Below are positions 1-9,455 of a stretch of DNA of 64,000 bases, one piece after another. The stretch lies in contig CM069432.1 in the NCBI GenBank assembly GCA_035610365.1, forward strand, positions 176,437,027-176,501,026, read 5' to 3'. Source of the stretch: Aquatica leii (Eukaryota > Arthropoda > Insecta > Coleoptera > Lampyridae). Numbering within the stretch: position 1 is the stretch's first letter; each line of letters opens with the position of its first letter. The notes under the pieces were generated by a model that saw only the letters and a program-made list of their open reading frames with translations, was not told the DNA's origin and searched no databases. The translations under genes and the position numbers were made by a program.

Positions 1-72
1 AGTTAGATAAACTGGATTCTCTTTTAGAAAAAGATTAATTTCTACTTCTACTTTACTATCAATTAGAAACTT

Positions 73-1159
73 TGTAACAAAACTCAGTAACTACCTATGA
101 AAAAAAAATTCATGTCTGTGGTTTCGATTGTTACTTAATTTATTAGTTTCCAGCAATCGAGCTAATTTTAGAACTCACATATTAGTAAGGGGAACTTTGG
201 CCTTGCATTCCTTATATGCGGTGGTGTAAAACAAGGGTGAAAAAAGGGCAGTCGATAGGGATACGTAGGTAGGAGTACGCAAATCCCTGTTGAAAAAAGT
301 TTTTTTTTTTAAAAGTGTGATAAGGTAAAAAAATTACCTACTTACCTACGTTATCAGATTTAAAGTATGTAAATTAATTACTAGTGAAAAAGTTTTCATT
401 AAAGTTTTATTGGTGATTTGTGCAAAAGGAAGAAAAAATCAATTTTAAAACTCGAGCAGCCATCTGTATATCGAATTCGAAAAAGGTCTGTCAATTTTAT
501 TTTTTTTTATTCTGGATGAATAAAATTACTAGTGTGTGACAGTAATTACATTCCGGTGAATTTTATGCCGTTGTAGAAAAAAAAAACATAGTTATCAAAA
601 CAAAAGTTAATTTTAAAAGAACACTTTTAATGTTCAGTGAATCTAAAACTTACTGTAATCCGTTGTAGAAGACATCTTTTGTTAAACCATAAGTGTTCTT
701 ATGTGATTATTAAAATCACATATAATTGTGTGCAAACATTCAGAGCGTTTTCAGTCCCAGGCTTTATATTTATTTATATTTATATTTTTTAAGGAATTGC
801 ATTGTTAATGTGTATTTACGTTTCGTTTTTTTTTGTTTATGATTTTTTTCTAGTGTTATTCAATATATGTATTAATTTTTTTTGTGTTTTTAATTTAGTT
901 TTACATTACAAATATTTGTAACGCCAGAGGTAAGTTCTTGTCACAACGCCAAGTAATGTAAATCATTAATTTAACGTTAAACTTAAAGGGTGATTTCTCG
1001 AGTGCTTAATTTTATAAATATTCAAATTTACATAAATATACAAGGACAACCACTCACATAAGCCCTGAAATGCAAGAGCCACATGTTCTAAGGCAATTTA
1101 AGGCTAGTCCGGCATAAAACAAACGAAAAGCAAAATAAAAAGATAAAAAAGGGGTAACA
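73..1159 (+). repeat. 5' LTR of element 1
   Basis: A 1087-base direct repeat of 6088-7159, starting TGTAACAAAACTC and ending GGGGTAACA. Compared with the 3' copy it carries an extra stretch of about 15 bases (TATTTATATTTA-like) near 765-790 and a few single-base changes. It should contain the promoter and the start of the genomic RNA. Confidence 0.95.
721..756 (+). promoter_or_regulatory. Putative core promoter in 5' LTR of element 1
   Basis: TATAATT at 721 is followed 32 bases later by TCAGTC (751-756), which fits the arthropod initiator consensus TCAGT. The same pair occurs in the 3' LTR. Spacing and motifs fit an RNA polymerase II start site, but this is inference from motif only. Confidence 0.45.
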
Positions 1160-1161
1160 AT

Positions 1162-1180
1162 TGGCGCTACAACGTGAAGC
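1162..1180 (+). other. Primer-binding site of element 1
   Basis: TGGCGCTACAACGTG begins two bases after the LTR end. This is the expected place for the tRNA 3'-end complement that primes minus-strand DNA. The TGGCGC start resembles lysine-tRNA-type sites, but I cannot confirm the tRNA. Confidence 0.7.
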
Positions 1181-1282
1181 TCGATTTAGGTGGGTCCTGA
1201 GTATTTTTATAATTTTTTTTAAATTAAAATTATGGTAGAAATTAATTGATTTATAAACTGAGGTTATATTTATCTTACTTGT

Positions 1283-2548
1283 ATGTTATTAAGATCAGGG
1301 TTTATTAAAAGAATTAAAAGTATAGAAAAAATGGAAAGTGAAGTAGAACAAGCAGCTAATGTAGATAGTGGATTAGGTGTCACTGGAAGGGACAGTTTTG
1401 GAATAGAACCGCCCGTTTTTTCAACACCAGAACAATCAAAATATACTGGTGAACCTAGTATGATGGAGTTATTAATGGAAATGAAAGCAATGAGAGAAGA
1501 TAGTAATCGAAAAATGAATGAACTCAAATCGAAAATTATTACGGATTTTCAGCGAATTAATAAAGAATTATTAGACAAAACTAAACAAGAGTTAGAAGTT
1601 AAATTTGAAAATCGAGTATTACCAATCGAAGAATCCTTGATTGAAGTAAAACAACAAGCACACGAAATGGCAAATCAATTTGAAGAATTAAATGTGAATA
1701 TCATTATTGATAGAAAAACTACCGAAGCAAAATTTAATAACATTGATAACAAATTTTATCGCATGACCGAAGCAATAAAAACGATAGGTAATGAAGTTAA
1801 GAACTTAATGGAAGAAATTACAAACATCAGTAACCAACCGGGTAGTACTAGTGGATGGGCAGAAGCTGTTTTACATGTTCACGGAGAAAAACCTAAATTT
1901 AATGGAAGTCGTCAGTCAGGCCACCCAGTAAAATTTTTGAAAAAATTACAAAAATGTTTAAAGGTTTTAAAGATACCTAATTGTGATCAACTAAGTTTTG
2001 TCATCGACTGTTTAGAAGGTGATGTTCGCATCTGGGCAGAACATATGTTAAACAATTGGACAACGTTAGAAGAGTTTAAAATTGATTTTATAAAAGAGTT
2101 TTGGTCACCAGATGAACAAGAAAAAATACGCATTGAAGTGTGCTCTCCTAGAAGTTATAACCCGCGAGTTGGAAAATATACGCATCACATGTGGTATTGG
2201 ATCGACAGAACACAGCATTTGGAACCGCCAATACCTGAGAAAACATTAGTAAAAGCATTGATCAAGCATTTGCTGAATGATGTGGAAACGATTCTAATTT
2301 CAGCAAAGTGACAACATTAACCGCGTTAAGGGAAATACTCACTCAATAATAGTGGAGATCGTCGAACACAACGGGAAAACACTCAAAGAGAGCATATAAT
2401 AGAAGGGAACAGAAGAGTATCATTTACTAACGATCAAAGAGATCAACATTTTGATAATTTTAGAGGAAGAGGACGTGGTGTATTTGTGTCTAACTTAGGA
2501 GGAAATAGCCCGACTTATTTTAGACCAAGGTCTCCCTCGGAAAACTAG
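1283..2548 (+). pseudogene. gag: gag of element 1, two compensating frameshifts
   Basis: Structural polyprotein of the retrotransposon, which would form the capsid. The first 342 codons (1283-2311) are open. The N-terminal half is rich in Lys and Glu and looks coiled-coil. Residues about 200-340 carry the usual gag capsid pattern, including a GDVRIWAEHML-like helix. Around 2285-2290 the true frame moves by one, so the nominal TGA at 2309 is a frame artefact. Around 2343-2347 it moves back, and the original frame then runs to TAG at 2546. The tail is basic with an RGRGRG run and no CCHC zinc knuckle, so RNA binding is probably by Arg/Gly. The first ATG after the leader was taken as the start. 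Confidence 0.8.
2539..2548 (+). promoter_or_regulatory. Candidate -1 ribosomal frameshift site, gag to pol
   Basis: GGAAAAC sits in gag phase G-GAA-AAC and is followed directly by the gag stop TAG. Slipping back one base enters exactly the pol frame, which is open from here to 5988. The A-site half (AAAAC) fits the classical rule, while the P-site half (GGA) is only a near-match. No downstream pseudoknot was modelled. Confidence 0.5.
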
Positions 2549-2679
2549 GTGCCCTGAGACAGGAAGCTCCAGCTGTCCAGAAAAAGGGTCATGAGGAGCA
2601 GCAAAATCATATTAACTTTATTCGTTCGTTTTATCAACAGTGTAAAAATGTAAATGACAATGAAAATGTTGAAGAGAAT

Positions 2680-5600
2680 ATGAATCAAATTATTGAATTA
2701 CCTTATCTACAGGTACTACTTGAAGGAAAAAGCCATCAATTGCTAATTGACACAGGGAGCGCAGTTAGCGTGATGTCGGAAGAATTATTCGCATCAATCA
2801 AAGAAAATAATCCGCAAATACCAGAAATACCAGCTCCACATTTATCTATACAAGGTGTAACAGGAGGAATTAAGAAAGTAAAAAAGCAAGCTTTAATAAC
2901 GGTCAACTTGGGCGAATCGCAGCAACAAATAGTGTTTCTAATTATCGATAAATTAAAAACACCCACTATTCTAGGAATGGATTGGATGAATAAAAGAAAG
3001 GTAAAAGTAGACATGAATGAAAGTTCAATGGCATTTATTGATGAAGAAGGAACAAAATTTAAAATCCCTCTTGTGAATAATATTTCTAATAACAAACTGG
3101 TATCTAATAAGTTAAGATTAAGCGAAGAAATATCAGAAGATACACAAAATCATGAAAAATTTAAATCTTTTCAAGAGACCAGAGAAGACCCACAATTAGA
3201 AAATATGAGAAATTATACCTGTGAATTATGTCAGGCAGTATTACCTTTTCGGGAAGTTTTCGAACAACATCAAGCCAGGCATAGGGAATCCTGCACAACT
3301 AAGATCAGTGCAAACGAAACTGAAATGATTGCCGTTAAAAAATTAAAAACTAGGTATGAAAAAATATTTTCTGATCAACCTGGATTATGTAAGAGTTTTG
3401 TATGCGAGTTGCAAGTGTCAGAGGATACGCCATTTGTGCAGAAATCATATCCAATCCCACATTCTAAGCGTGAAGCAGTAGATCAAGAAATACAAAGAAT
3501 GATTGATTGCGGAGTTATTGAAAGGTCTAGTTCTCCGTATTCCAACCCAATTGTAGTAGTGAACAAACAAGATGGTGCAGTTCGACTTTGCCTAGATGCT
3601 AGAAGACTAAATAAAATTTTAATTGCAGATAGAGAATCCCCTCCTTCAATGGAAGAGCTGTTACAGAAGTTTAGTGGAGTAAAATATTTATCTTCTTTGG
3701 ATCTCACATGTGGGTATTGGCAAGTGCCTTTGCATCCAAATTCTCGAAAATATACCGCTTTTCTTGTTAATGGACGTAGTTTTCAATTTAAAGTCTTGCC
3801 TTTTGGATTGAATGTATCGGTGGCAGTGTTTAGTAAATGTTTAGATCAAGTATTGGGGCCAGAGGCGCTTACATTTGCAACTGTATACGTAGATGACATA
3901 CTTATTGCCTCCAGAACTTTAGAAGAGCACTTGAACCAATTAGAACACATATTTAAACGCTTGCACAATTCAAACTTGACGATAAATTATAAAAAATCTG
4001 AGTTTCTAGCTCACCAAATTAAATTTTTGGGACACATAATTAGTCCACAAGGTATTAGTGTAGATTCTGATAAAATTAAAACGATTGAGGATTTTCAACC
4101 ACCTACTAACAGAAAAGAACTGCAATCATTTTTAGGTGTTTGTAATTTTTACAGAAAGTTTATTAATAACCATTCTTTAAGCGTAAGTAAACTAGCGCAC
4201 CTTTTAAAAAAAGATCAGAAGTGGAAATGGAAAGAAGAAGAACAAATAGCGTTTAATCAAATAAAACAATGTTTTTTGCAGTCTATCATGTTATCTCATC
4301 CAGATTTCGCGAAACCATTTTATATTTCTACTGATGCATCTGGTTATGCTTTAGGAGCACATTTGTTTCAAGTAGGTGAAAACGGAATCATTAAAACGTT
4401 ATGTTTTGCAAGTAGGATGTTATTGAATGCTGAAAAGAATTATATGATTACCGAGCTTGAGTTATTAGCCGTAGTGTTCGCTTGTAAAAAATTTAGAACG
4501 TATATTTTGGGATATCCAACGATAGTGCTAACAGATCACAAAGCTTTAGAGTTCATCTTCACTTGCAAAGCTTTAAGTGCTAGGTTAATGCGACAGTGTA
4601 TATACTTACAAGAGTACCAACTAGATATTAGATATTGCAAAGGACAAGACAACAAAATAGCTGACTTCCTCTCACGCTATGTTTATGGTGCTGGGAAGAA
4701 AAAGAGTCCACTGATAGTAGCTGCGATGAAAAAAGATGATAATATCACCAATATTTTGGCTAACATAGAAGAGGATCAGAATATAGACAAACATTTATTA
4801 TGGATCAAAAATGAATTAGAAACGAACAGCCAAGGAAAACAAGAAGAATTACAGAAGAATTATGTGGTTCATGAAAAAATATTATTTAAAAAGGGCAAAA
4901 GAAGCGAAGAATGGTGGTTGCTTTGCATACCCAATCATCTACAAAAGGATTTAATACATGAATACCATGAAGCTTACGGTCATTTTGGAACAGCAAAGTG
5001 TGCGGCATTGCTTCGCGAGACTTGCTATATAGCAAATTTGGAACGGAAAGTTTGTAAAATTATTGGATGTTGTGATTTATGTCAAAAAGCTAAAGTAGAC
5101 AATAAAAGTCGTGAAAGTTTGATGAAAAATGTAAAAGCTTTACATCCGTTACAAATAGTATCGGTAGATTTATTTGGGCCCTTACCACAAGGTCGTTCTG
5201 GAGTGACTTATTTATTTGTAATTCGTGATATCTTTACAAAGTTTGTAAAACTTTATCCGATTAAGAAAGCTAATTCTAGGACACTGCTTAACAAGCTAAT
5301 TAATGATTTTATTCCTAACATAGGGTTACCTGAAACAATACTGTCCGACCATGGAACTCAATTTATAAGTGAGTTATGGACAGAAACGTTAAAGGATAAA
5401 GGTATCTCTGTTAAATATTCGTCAGTTTACCATCCACAATCGAACCCAGTGGAAAGAATAATGAGAGAATTGGGTAGACTATTTCGATCATATTGTAATG
5501 AACATCATACTCATTGGCCAAAGTATGCACAGAAAATAGAAGATTGGCTTAATTGTGTCGAAAACGAATCTACGGGTTGTACAGCATATGAATTAATTAA

Positions 5601-5988
5601 AGGTCACAGGCCTAAAAGGATTATAGAAGAATTGATAAAGTTTCCCAGAAGAGAAGATTTAACGGTAGAAGTGAAAATAGCATTGGCAAGAGACAAGTTT
5701 TTGTCAAAAGCGGAAAAAAGAAAACTGAAGCATGATAAAACTGTTTCAAAACCGGTAAAATTTAAAAAAGGCGATTTAGTTCTTATAAGAACACATTATC
5801 AATCATCTGCAATAGATAAGCAGATCAAAAAATTTTTTCTGCTTTATGAAGGTCCTTATGAAGTTAGTAAGGAAATAGGAGATAACGCTTATGTTCTTAA
5901 TCATCCTAATACCGATCGGTATAAATCAACCCAAAATGTAATTAACTTGAAAAAATATAACTGTAAAGAACAATTAAAAAATATGTAA
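2680..5988 (+). CDS. pol: Pol polyprotein of element 1 (PR, C2H2 finger, RT, RNase H, IN)
   Basis: An intact 1102-residue Ty3-type pol counted from the first ATG. The frame is open upstream to the gag stop, so the real start is probably by -1 frameshift near 2539. The order is: aspartic protease with DTGS at 24-27 and ILGMD at 97-101; a classical C2H2 zinc finger, C181, C184, H197, H201; reverse transcriptase with LDLTCGYW at 340-347, FGL at 375-377 and YVDD at 403-406; RNase H with D552, E592, D619 and D657; and integrase with H763, H768, C798, C801 and the D830, D890, E925 triad (34 residues between D890 and E925). A GPY-type C-terminal domain follows (EGPYEV at 1057-1062). Every catalytic residue I looked for is present. 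The zinc finger between protease and RT is not a usual Ty3 module. Confidence 0.95.
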   Translation: MNQIIELPYLQVLLEGKSHQLLIDTGSAVSVMSEELFASIKENNPQIPEIPAPHLSIQGVTGGIKKVKKQALITVNLGESQQQIVFLIIDKLKTPTILGMDWMNKRKVKVDMNESSMAFIDEEGTKFKIPLVNNISNNKLVSNKLRLSEEISEDTQNHEKFKSFQETREDPQLENMRNYTCELCQAVLPFREVFEQHQARHRESCTTKISANETEMIAVKKLKTRYEKIFSDQPGLCKSFVCELQVSEDTPFVQKSYPIPHSKREAVDQEIQRMIDCGVIERSSSPYSNPIVVVNKQDGAVRLCLDARRLNKILIADRESPPSMEELLQKFSGVKYLSSLDLTCGYWQVPLHPNSRKYTAFLVNGRSFQFKVLPFGLNVSVAVFSKCLDQVLGPEALTFATVYVDDILIASRTLEEHLNQLEHIFKRLHNSNLTINYKKSEFLAHQIKFLGHIISPQGISVDSDKIKTIEDFQPPTNRKELQSFLGVCNFYRKFINNHSLSVSKLAHLLKKDQKWKWKEEEQIAFNQIKQCFLQSIMLSHPDFAKPFYISTDASGYALGAHLFQVGENGIIKTLCFASRMLLNAEKNYMITELELLAVVFACKKFRTYILGYPTIVLTDHKALEFIFTCKALSARLMRQCIYLQEYQLDIRYCKGQDNKIADFLSRYVYGAGKKKSPLIVAAMKKDDNITNILANIEEDQNIDKHLLWIKNELETNSQGKQEELQKNYVVHEKILFKKGKRSEEWWLLCIPNHLQKDLIHEYHEAYGHFGTAKCAALLRETCYIANLERKVCKIIGCCDLCQKAKVDNKSRESLMKNVKALHPLQIVSVDLFGPLPQGRSGVTYLFVIRDIFTKFVKLYPIKKANSRTLLNKLINDFIPNIGLPETILSDHGTQFISELWTETLKDKGISVKYSSVYHPQSNPVERIMRELGRLFRSYCNEHHTHWPKYAQKIEDWLNCVENESTGCTAYELIKGHRPKRIIEELIKFPRREDLTVEVKIALARDKFLSKAEKRKLKHDKTVSKPVKFKKGDLVLIRTHYQSSAIDKQIKKFFLLYEGPYEVSKEIGDNAYVLNHPNTDRYKSTQNVINLKKYNCKEQLKNM

Positions 5989-6068
5989 TCCTAGTTAGTA
6001 AAGAATTTGAAAGTATTTAGTGTAGGTTATGATTTTTGAATAAAGCCTTGGTGACACTCATTTTACTC

Positions 6069-6087
6069 AAAAATCAGGGGGGATAAC
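6069..6087 (+). other. Polypurine tract region of element 1
   Basis: A purine-rich run with six G, ending ATAAC directly before the 3' LTR. This is the expected plus-strand primer site. Confidence 0.6.
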
Positions 6088-7159
6088 TGTAACAAAACTC
6101 AGTAACTACCTATGAAAAAAAAATTCATGTCTGTGGTTTCGATTGTTACTTAATTTATTAGTTTCCAGCAATCGAGCTAATTTTAGAACTCACATATTAG
6201 TAAGAGGAACTTTGGCCTTGCATTCCTTATATGCGGTGGTGTAAAACAAGGGTGAAAAAAGGGCAGTCGATAGGGATACGTAGGTAGGAGTACGCAAATC
6301 CCTGTTGAAAAAAGTTTTTTTTTTTAAAAGTGTGATAAGGTAAAAAAATTACCTACTTACCTACGTTATCAGATTTAAAGTATGTAAATTAATTACTAGT
6401 GAAAAAGTTTTCATTAAAGTTTTATTGGTGATTTGTGCAAAAGGAAGAAAAAATCAATTTTAAAACTCGAGCAGCCATCTGTATATCGAATTCGAAAAAG
6501 GTCTGTCAATTTTATTTTTTTTTATTCTGGATGAATAAAATTACTAGTGTGTGACAGTAATTACATTCCGGTGAATTTTATGCCGTTGTAGAAAAAAAAA
6601 ACATAGTTATCAAAACAAAAGTTAATTTTAAAAGAACACTTTTAATGTTCAGTGAATCTAAAACTTACTGTAATCCGTTGTAGAAGACATCTTTTGTTAA
6701 ACCATAAGTGTTCTTATGTGATTATTAAAATCACATATAATTGTGTGCAAACATTCAGAGCATTTTCAGTCCCAGGCTTTATATTTTTTAAGGAATTGCA
6801 TGGTTAATGTGTATTTACGTTTCGTTTTTTTTTGTTTATGATTTTTTTTCTAGTGTTATTCAATATATGTAATAATTTTTTTTGTGTTTTTAATTTAGTT
6901 TTACATTACAAATATTTGTAACGCCAGAGGTAAGTTCTTGTCACAACGCCAAGTAATGTAAATCATTAATTTAACGTTAAACTTAAAGGGTGATTTCTCG
7001 AGTGCTTAATTTTATAAATATTCAAATTTACATAAATATACAAGGACAACCACTCACATAAGCCCTGAAATGCAAGAGCCACATGTTCTAAGGCAATTTA
7101 AGGCTAGTCCGGCATAAAACAAACGAAAAGCAAAATAAAAAGATAAAAAAGGGGTAACA
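6088..7159 (+). repeat. 3' LTR of element 1
   Basis: A 1072-base direct repeat of 73-1159, followed by the target duplication ACTT. Differences seen: AAGAGG for AAGGGG near 6210, CAGAGCA for CAGAGCG, missing TATTTATATTTA-like bases near 6785, and GTAATAAT for GTATTAAT. Confidence 0.95.
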
Positions 7160-7188
7160 ACTTGATATAAAAGTTTTTATAAACATAA

Positions 7189-7886
7189 CTAGCTGTACCC
7201 TGCCACGCTTCGCAGTGGCACATTGTGATTGAATGGTTGACATTCGTATTAATTAATAATTGCTAGTTTTAATGTAATTATATTTATATACATTAAAAGT
7301 GAGGTTAATCCAAAATAAATAATATAATTACGTCCACGTGTTAGATGTAATAAAAAATATATAACCACTCACTTCTGTTAGAAATCCACTTGAATTATAA
7401 TAAGTCCTTTTATTTTGCCTGTCAGTTAATAATATTTTTACTGTCCATCTTTGATATAAAATATAACCTCTACTTACGATTTGGTGAAAGGCGCAGTTCG
7501 ATCAAACACTATCACACCAAAAATTCTTGATTTAATTGAATATTTAATTCAGATTGTATAATAATCAGAATCAGATGCAATTTTTTTTGTAAATAAACAA
7601 TGTAATTGGGAACGAAATTGTTTCTCATTTGACTGCGTCATTATTATTTCGGTTGTCAGCGAGTGTTTTCCTAGCTTATGGCAGATGGCGCGGTCACTGG
7701 TAAACAGCTGATCGTTAAAAAAAATTGTTTTCTCGCGGTCGCAGATATGTGACTGATGCAAAAAATAGATAAAAACAATCCTTGATGCGGATTTTATATC
7801 ATGTTAAAATTTCAACTCAATCGGTGCAGAACTTTTTGAGTTTTTGAAGCGTACACAAACCAACATAACATTTTTATATATATAGA
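7189..7886 (-). mobile_element. Non-autonomous Helitron, copy 1
   Basis: On the minus strand it starts TCTATATATATAAAAATG (7886 leftward) and ends with a 6-bp-stem hairpin, TGCCAC/GTGGCA (7201-7220), followed by CTAG at 7192-7189. It is flanked by A on the 5' side and T on the 3' side, the standard Helitron insertion into AT. It is about 80-90% like the copy at 38287-39175 in the opposite orientation, and lacks a block of about 190 bases present there. No coding content. Confidence 0.9.
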
Positions 7887-8694
7887 TTTATAGTAGAATT
7901 CAGGTTTTTACGGGTTGCATTCGTAATACAATTTTCCATTCTGAATAATTGTCGTTATCACACAAGCTGAGCTTTCGTCATAGGTCGCAGTGGACATCTT
8001 TAGAACCCGAAACAAAGCAAACTTTGCTCTGGGCAAAAACTCAACACAGTAGCTGCTGGTCCATAAGCGTTCTAAGTCGCAAGCTTCTCAGACGTTCATT
8101 AAAACAAAAAAAAAGGGTACAAATTATTATAAATTAAAATATAAACACATTTATATATAAGTATCATCTACTTTTTATTAATCTAGAACATTAATTTAAT
8201 ATGGTTGTTGTTCAAAGCAATGTAAATTAACTATGTATTTTTTATGTCGAATTTCTATAGTATGTCATAAAACTTCTCATTGTATTTGTTTTGGATTGCT
8301 GTTACTTTAATTAAAAAGTCTAGTTGTATAGTTGCTTGTACATGACAAACTATATTTAGATATATTATTTTTTACAACATAATAAAAATTTTGTACTTTT
8401 GATCGTAAACGAAGTATATTTTAATAATTGTGTAATATTTTGAAAATGATCAAATCAGATTATTATTTAAATTTATTAAATAAATGCTATTCTTAAGTAA
8501 TCTAAATATTACCTTTTTAAATTTTACTGTAACGTAAATATATTAAAAACTAATAGTGATATTAACAAAAGTTTAGTTTTTACGTATACATTCATTAAAT
8601 CATTATATTAATGTGAATTATCAATAATTGTAAAAGTAAAAAATTAAATAATCTAATAAAATAATGCAAGATTAACATAATTACAATTGGTTTT
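7887..8694. other. AT-rich DNA, nothing recognised
   Basis: Low-complexity AT-rich sequence. A short open frame at 7949-8137 has no recognisable motif. Confidence 0.5.
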
Positions 8695-8699
8695 TTATT

Positions 8700-9455
8700 T
8701 CCAGATGATTCTAAGCAGGTTAAACCATCTTCAATAGTTCAAGTTCAGGTTCAAAAAGAAATATTGCTTTTTTGAAACCAATCCAGGAAGTTGACGAAAG
8801 CATCAGTTTCGTCAACAATTTGTCACTGTTAAAAGTCTTTAGAGTAGTACATTTACAGCCAAGTCAGCAACCAATGTGCGCAGAAAACACACTGTTTCTG
8901 TAAAGATTATGAAATTAAGATATAACTAAATCGAAAAAAAGCAATATATCCAGACTTCAAAAATTATGTAAGGAAATTCGAAACGAAAGCAACAGTATTT
9001 TATATCTTCTTAAAAATAAAAAAACAGCATTAAAAACGTGTATTGGTATGCAATGCTTTCATAAAATAGAAAAGCAGCTAGCATTATCGCTGTATTATAA
9101 GTTTCTTATTGCTTATAAATTTATGTTTTCAATCATCTGTCCGAAGATATAATTTCCAATCATCTGTTTGTGAAATCAAGATAGCGTTACAACACAACAT
9201 GCCATTCGTCTACAAGTATTTATGCACAAAGCAAACTGTAAAATGGATAGTGACGTGTTGTTACCAACCCTAGATCAAACAAATACTAAACCTAACAACG
9301 AAAAAATAATGAAAGAAAAGAAAAATAATGGCACCTGCGGAACTAAAGACATAGTAATGTTGCTTCAACGTGACGAAAATGTTAAAAATTTTTTAAAATC
9401 TTGTGCCGTAGTTCATAGTTCATATTGCGGGTTATTTGTGTCACTATTTATATAA
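8700..9455 (+). pseudogene. Possible decayed coding remnant, unrecognised
   Basis: I do not recognise a family. A splice-acceptor-like pyrimidine tract ending CCAG (about 8690-8703) precedes about 23 codons read as DDSKQVKPSSIVQVQ and onward, then a TGA. Another frame continues from about 8776 with about 40 coding-like codons containing IQEVDESISFVNN. At 9222-9455 there is a 77-codon open frame rich in Asn, Lys and Asp. Local composition is less AT-skewed than the flanks. It could be exons of an unknown gene, a decayed element, or chance. Confidence 0.25.

Larger units (their letters stand above)
73..7159 (+). mobile_element. Ty3-type LTR retrotransposon, element 1 (near complete)
   Basis: A complete LTR retrotransposon in the order LTR, primer-binding site, gag, protease, RT, RNase H, integrase, polypurine tract, LTR. 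The insertion is flanked by the 4-bp duplication ACTT (69-72 and 7160-7163). Both LTRs begin TGTAAC and end TAACA. RNase H precedes integrase, which is the Ty3/mdg4 order and not the Copia order. No envelope frame exists: pol ends 99 bases before the 3' LTR. The LTRs differ by one length change of about 15 bases, a poly-T length change and a few substitutions, so the insertion looks young. Pol is open throughout and gag is frameshifted, so this copy is probably not autonomous unless the gag breaks are assembly errors. Confidence 0.95.

Noticed and set aside
1270..1527. Minus-strand open frame over gag
   Set aside because: Antisense shadow of the gag coding strand, no domain.
2736..3095. 119-codon minus-strand frame inside pol
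   Set aside because: Shadow of the protease region; composition explained by the plus-strand codons.
5989..6087. Envelope gene for element 1
   Set aside because: Only 99 bases lie between pol and the 3' LTR, with no open frame.
7201..7220. Rho-independent terminator
   Set aside because: The hairpin is the diagnostic 3' structure of a Helitron.
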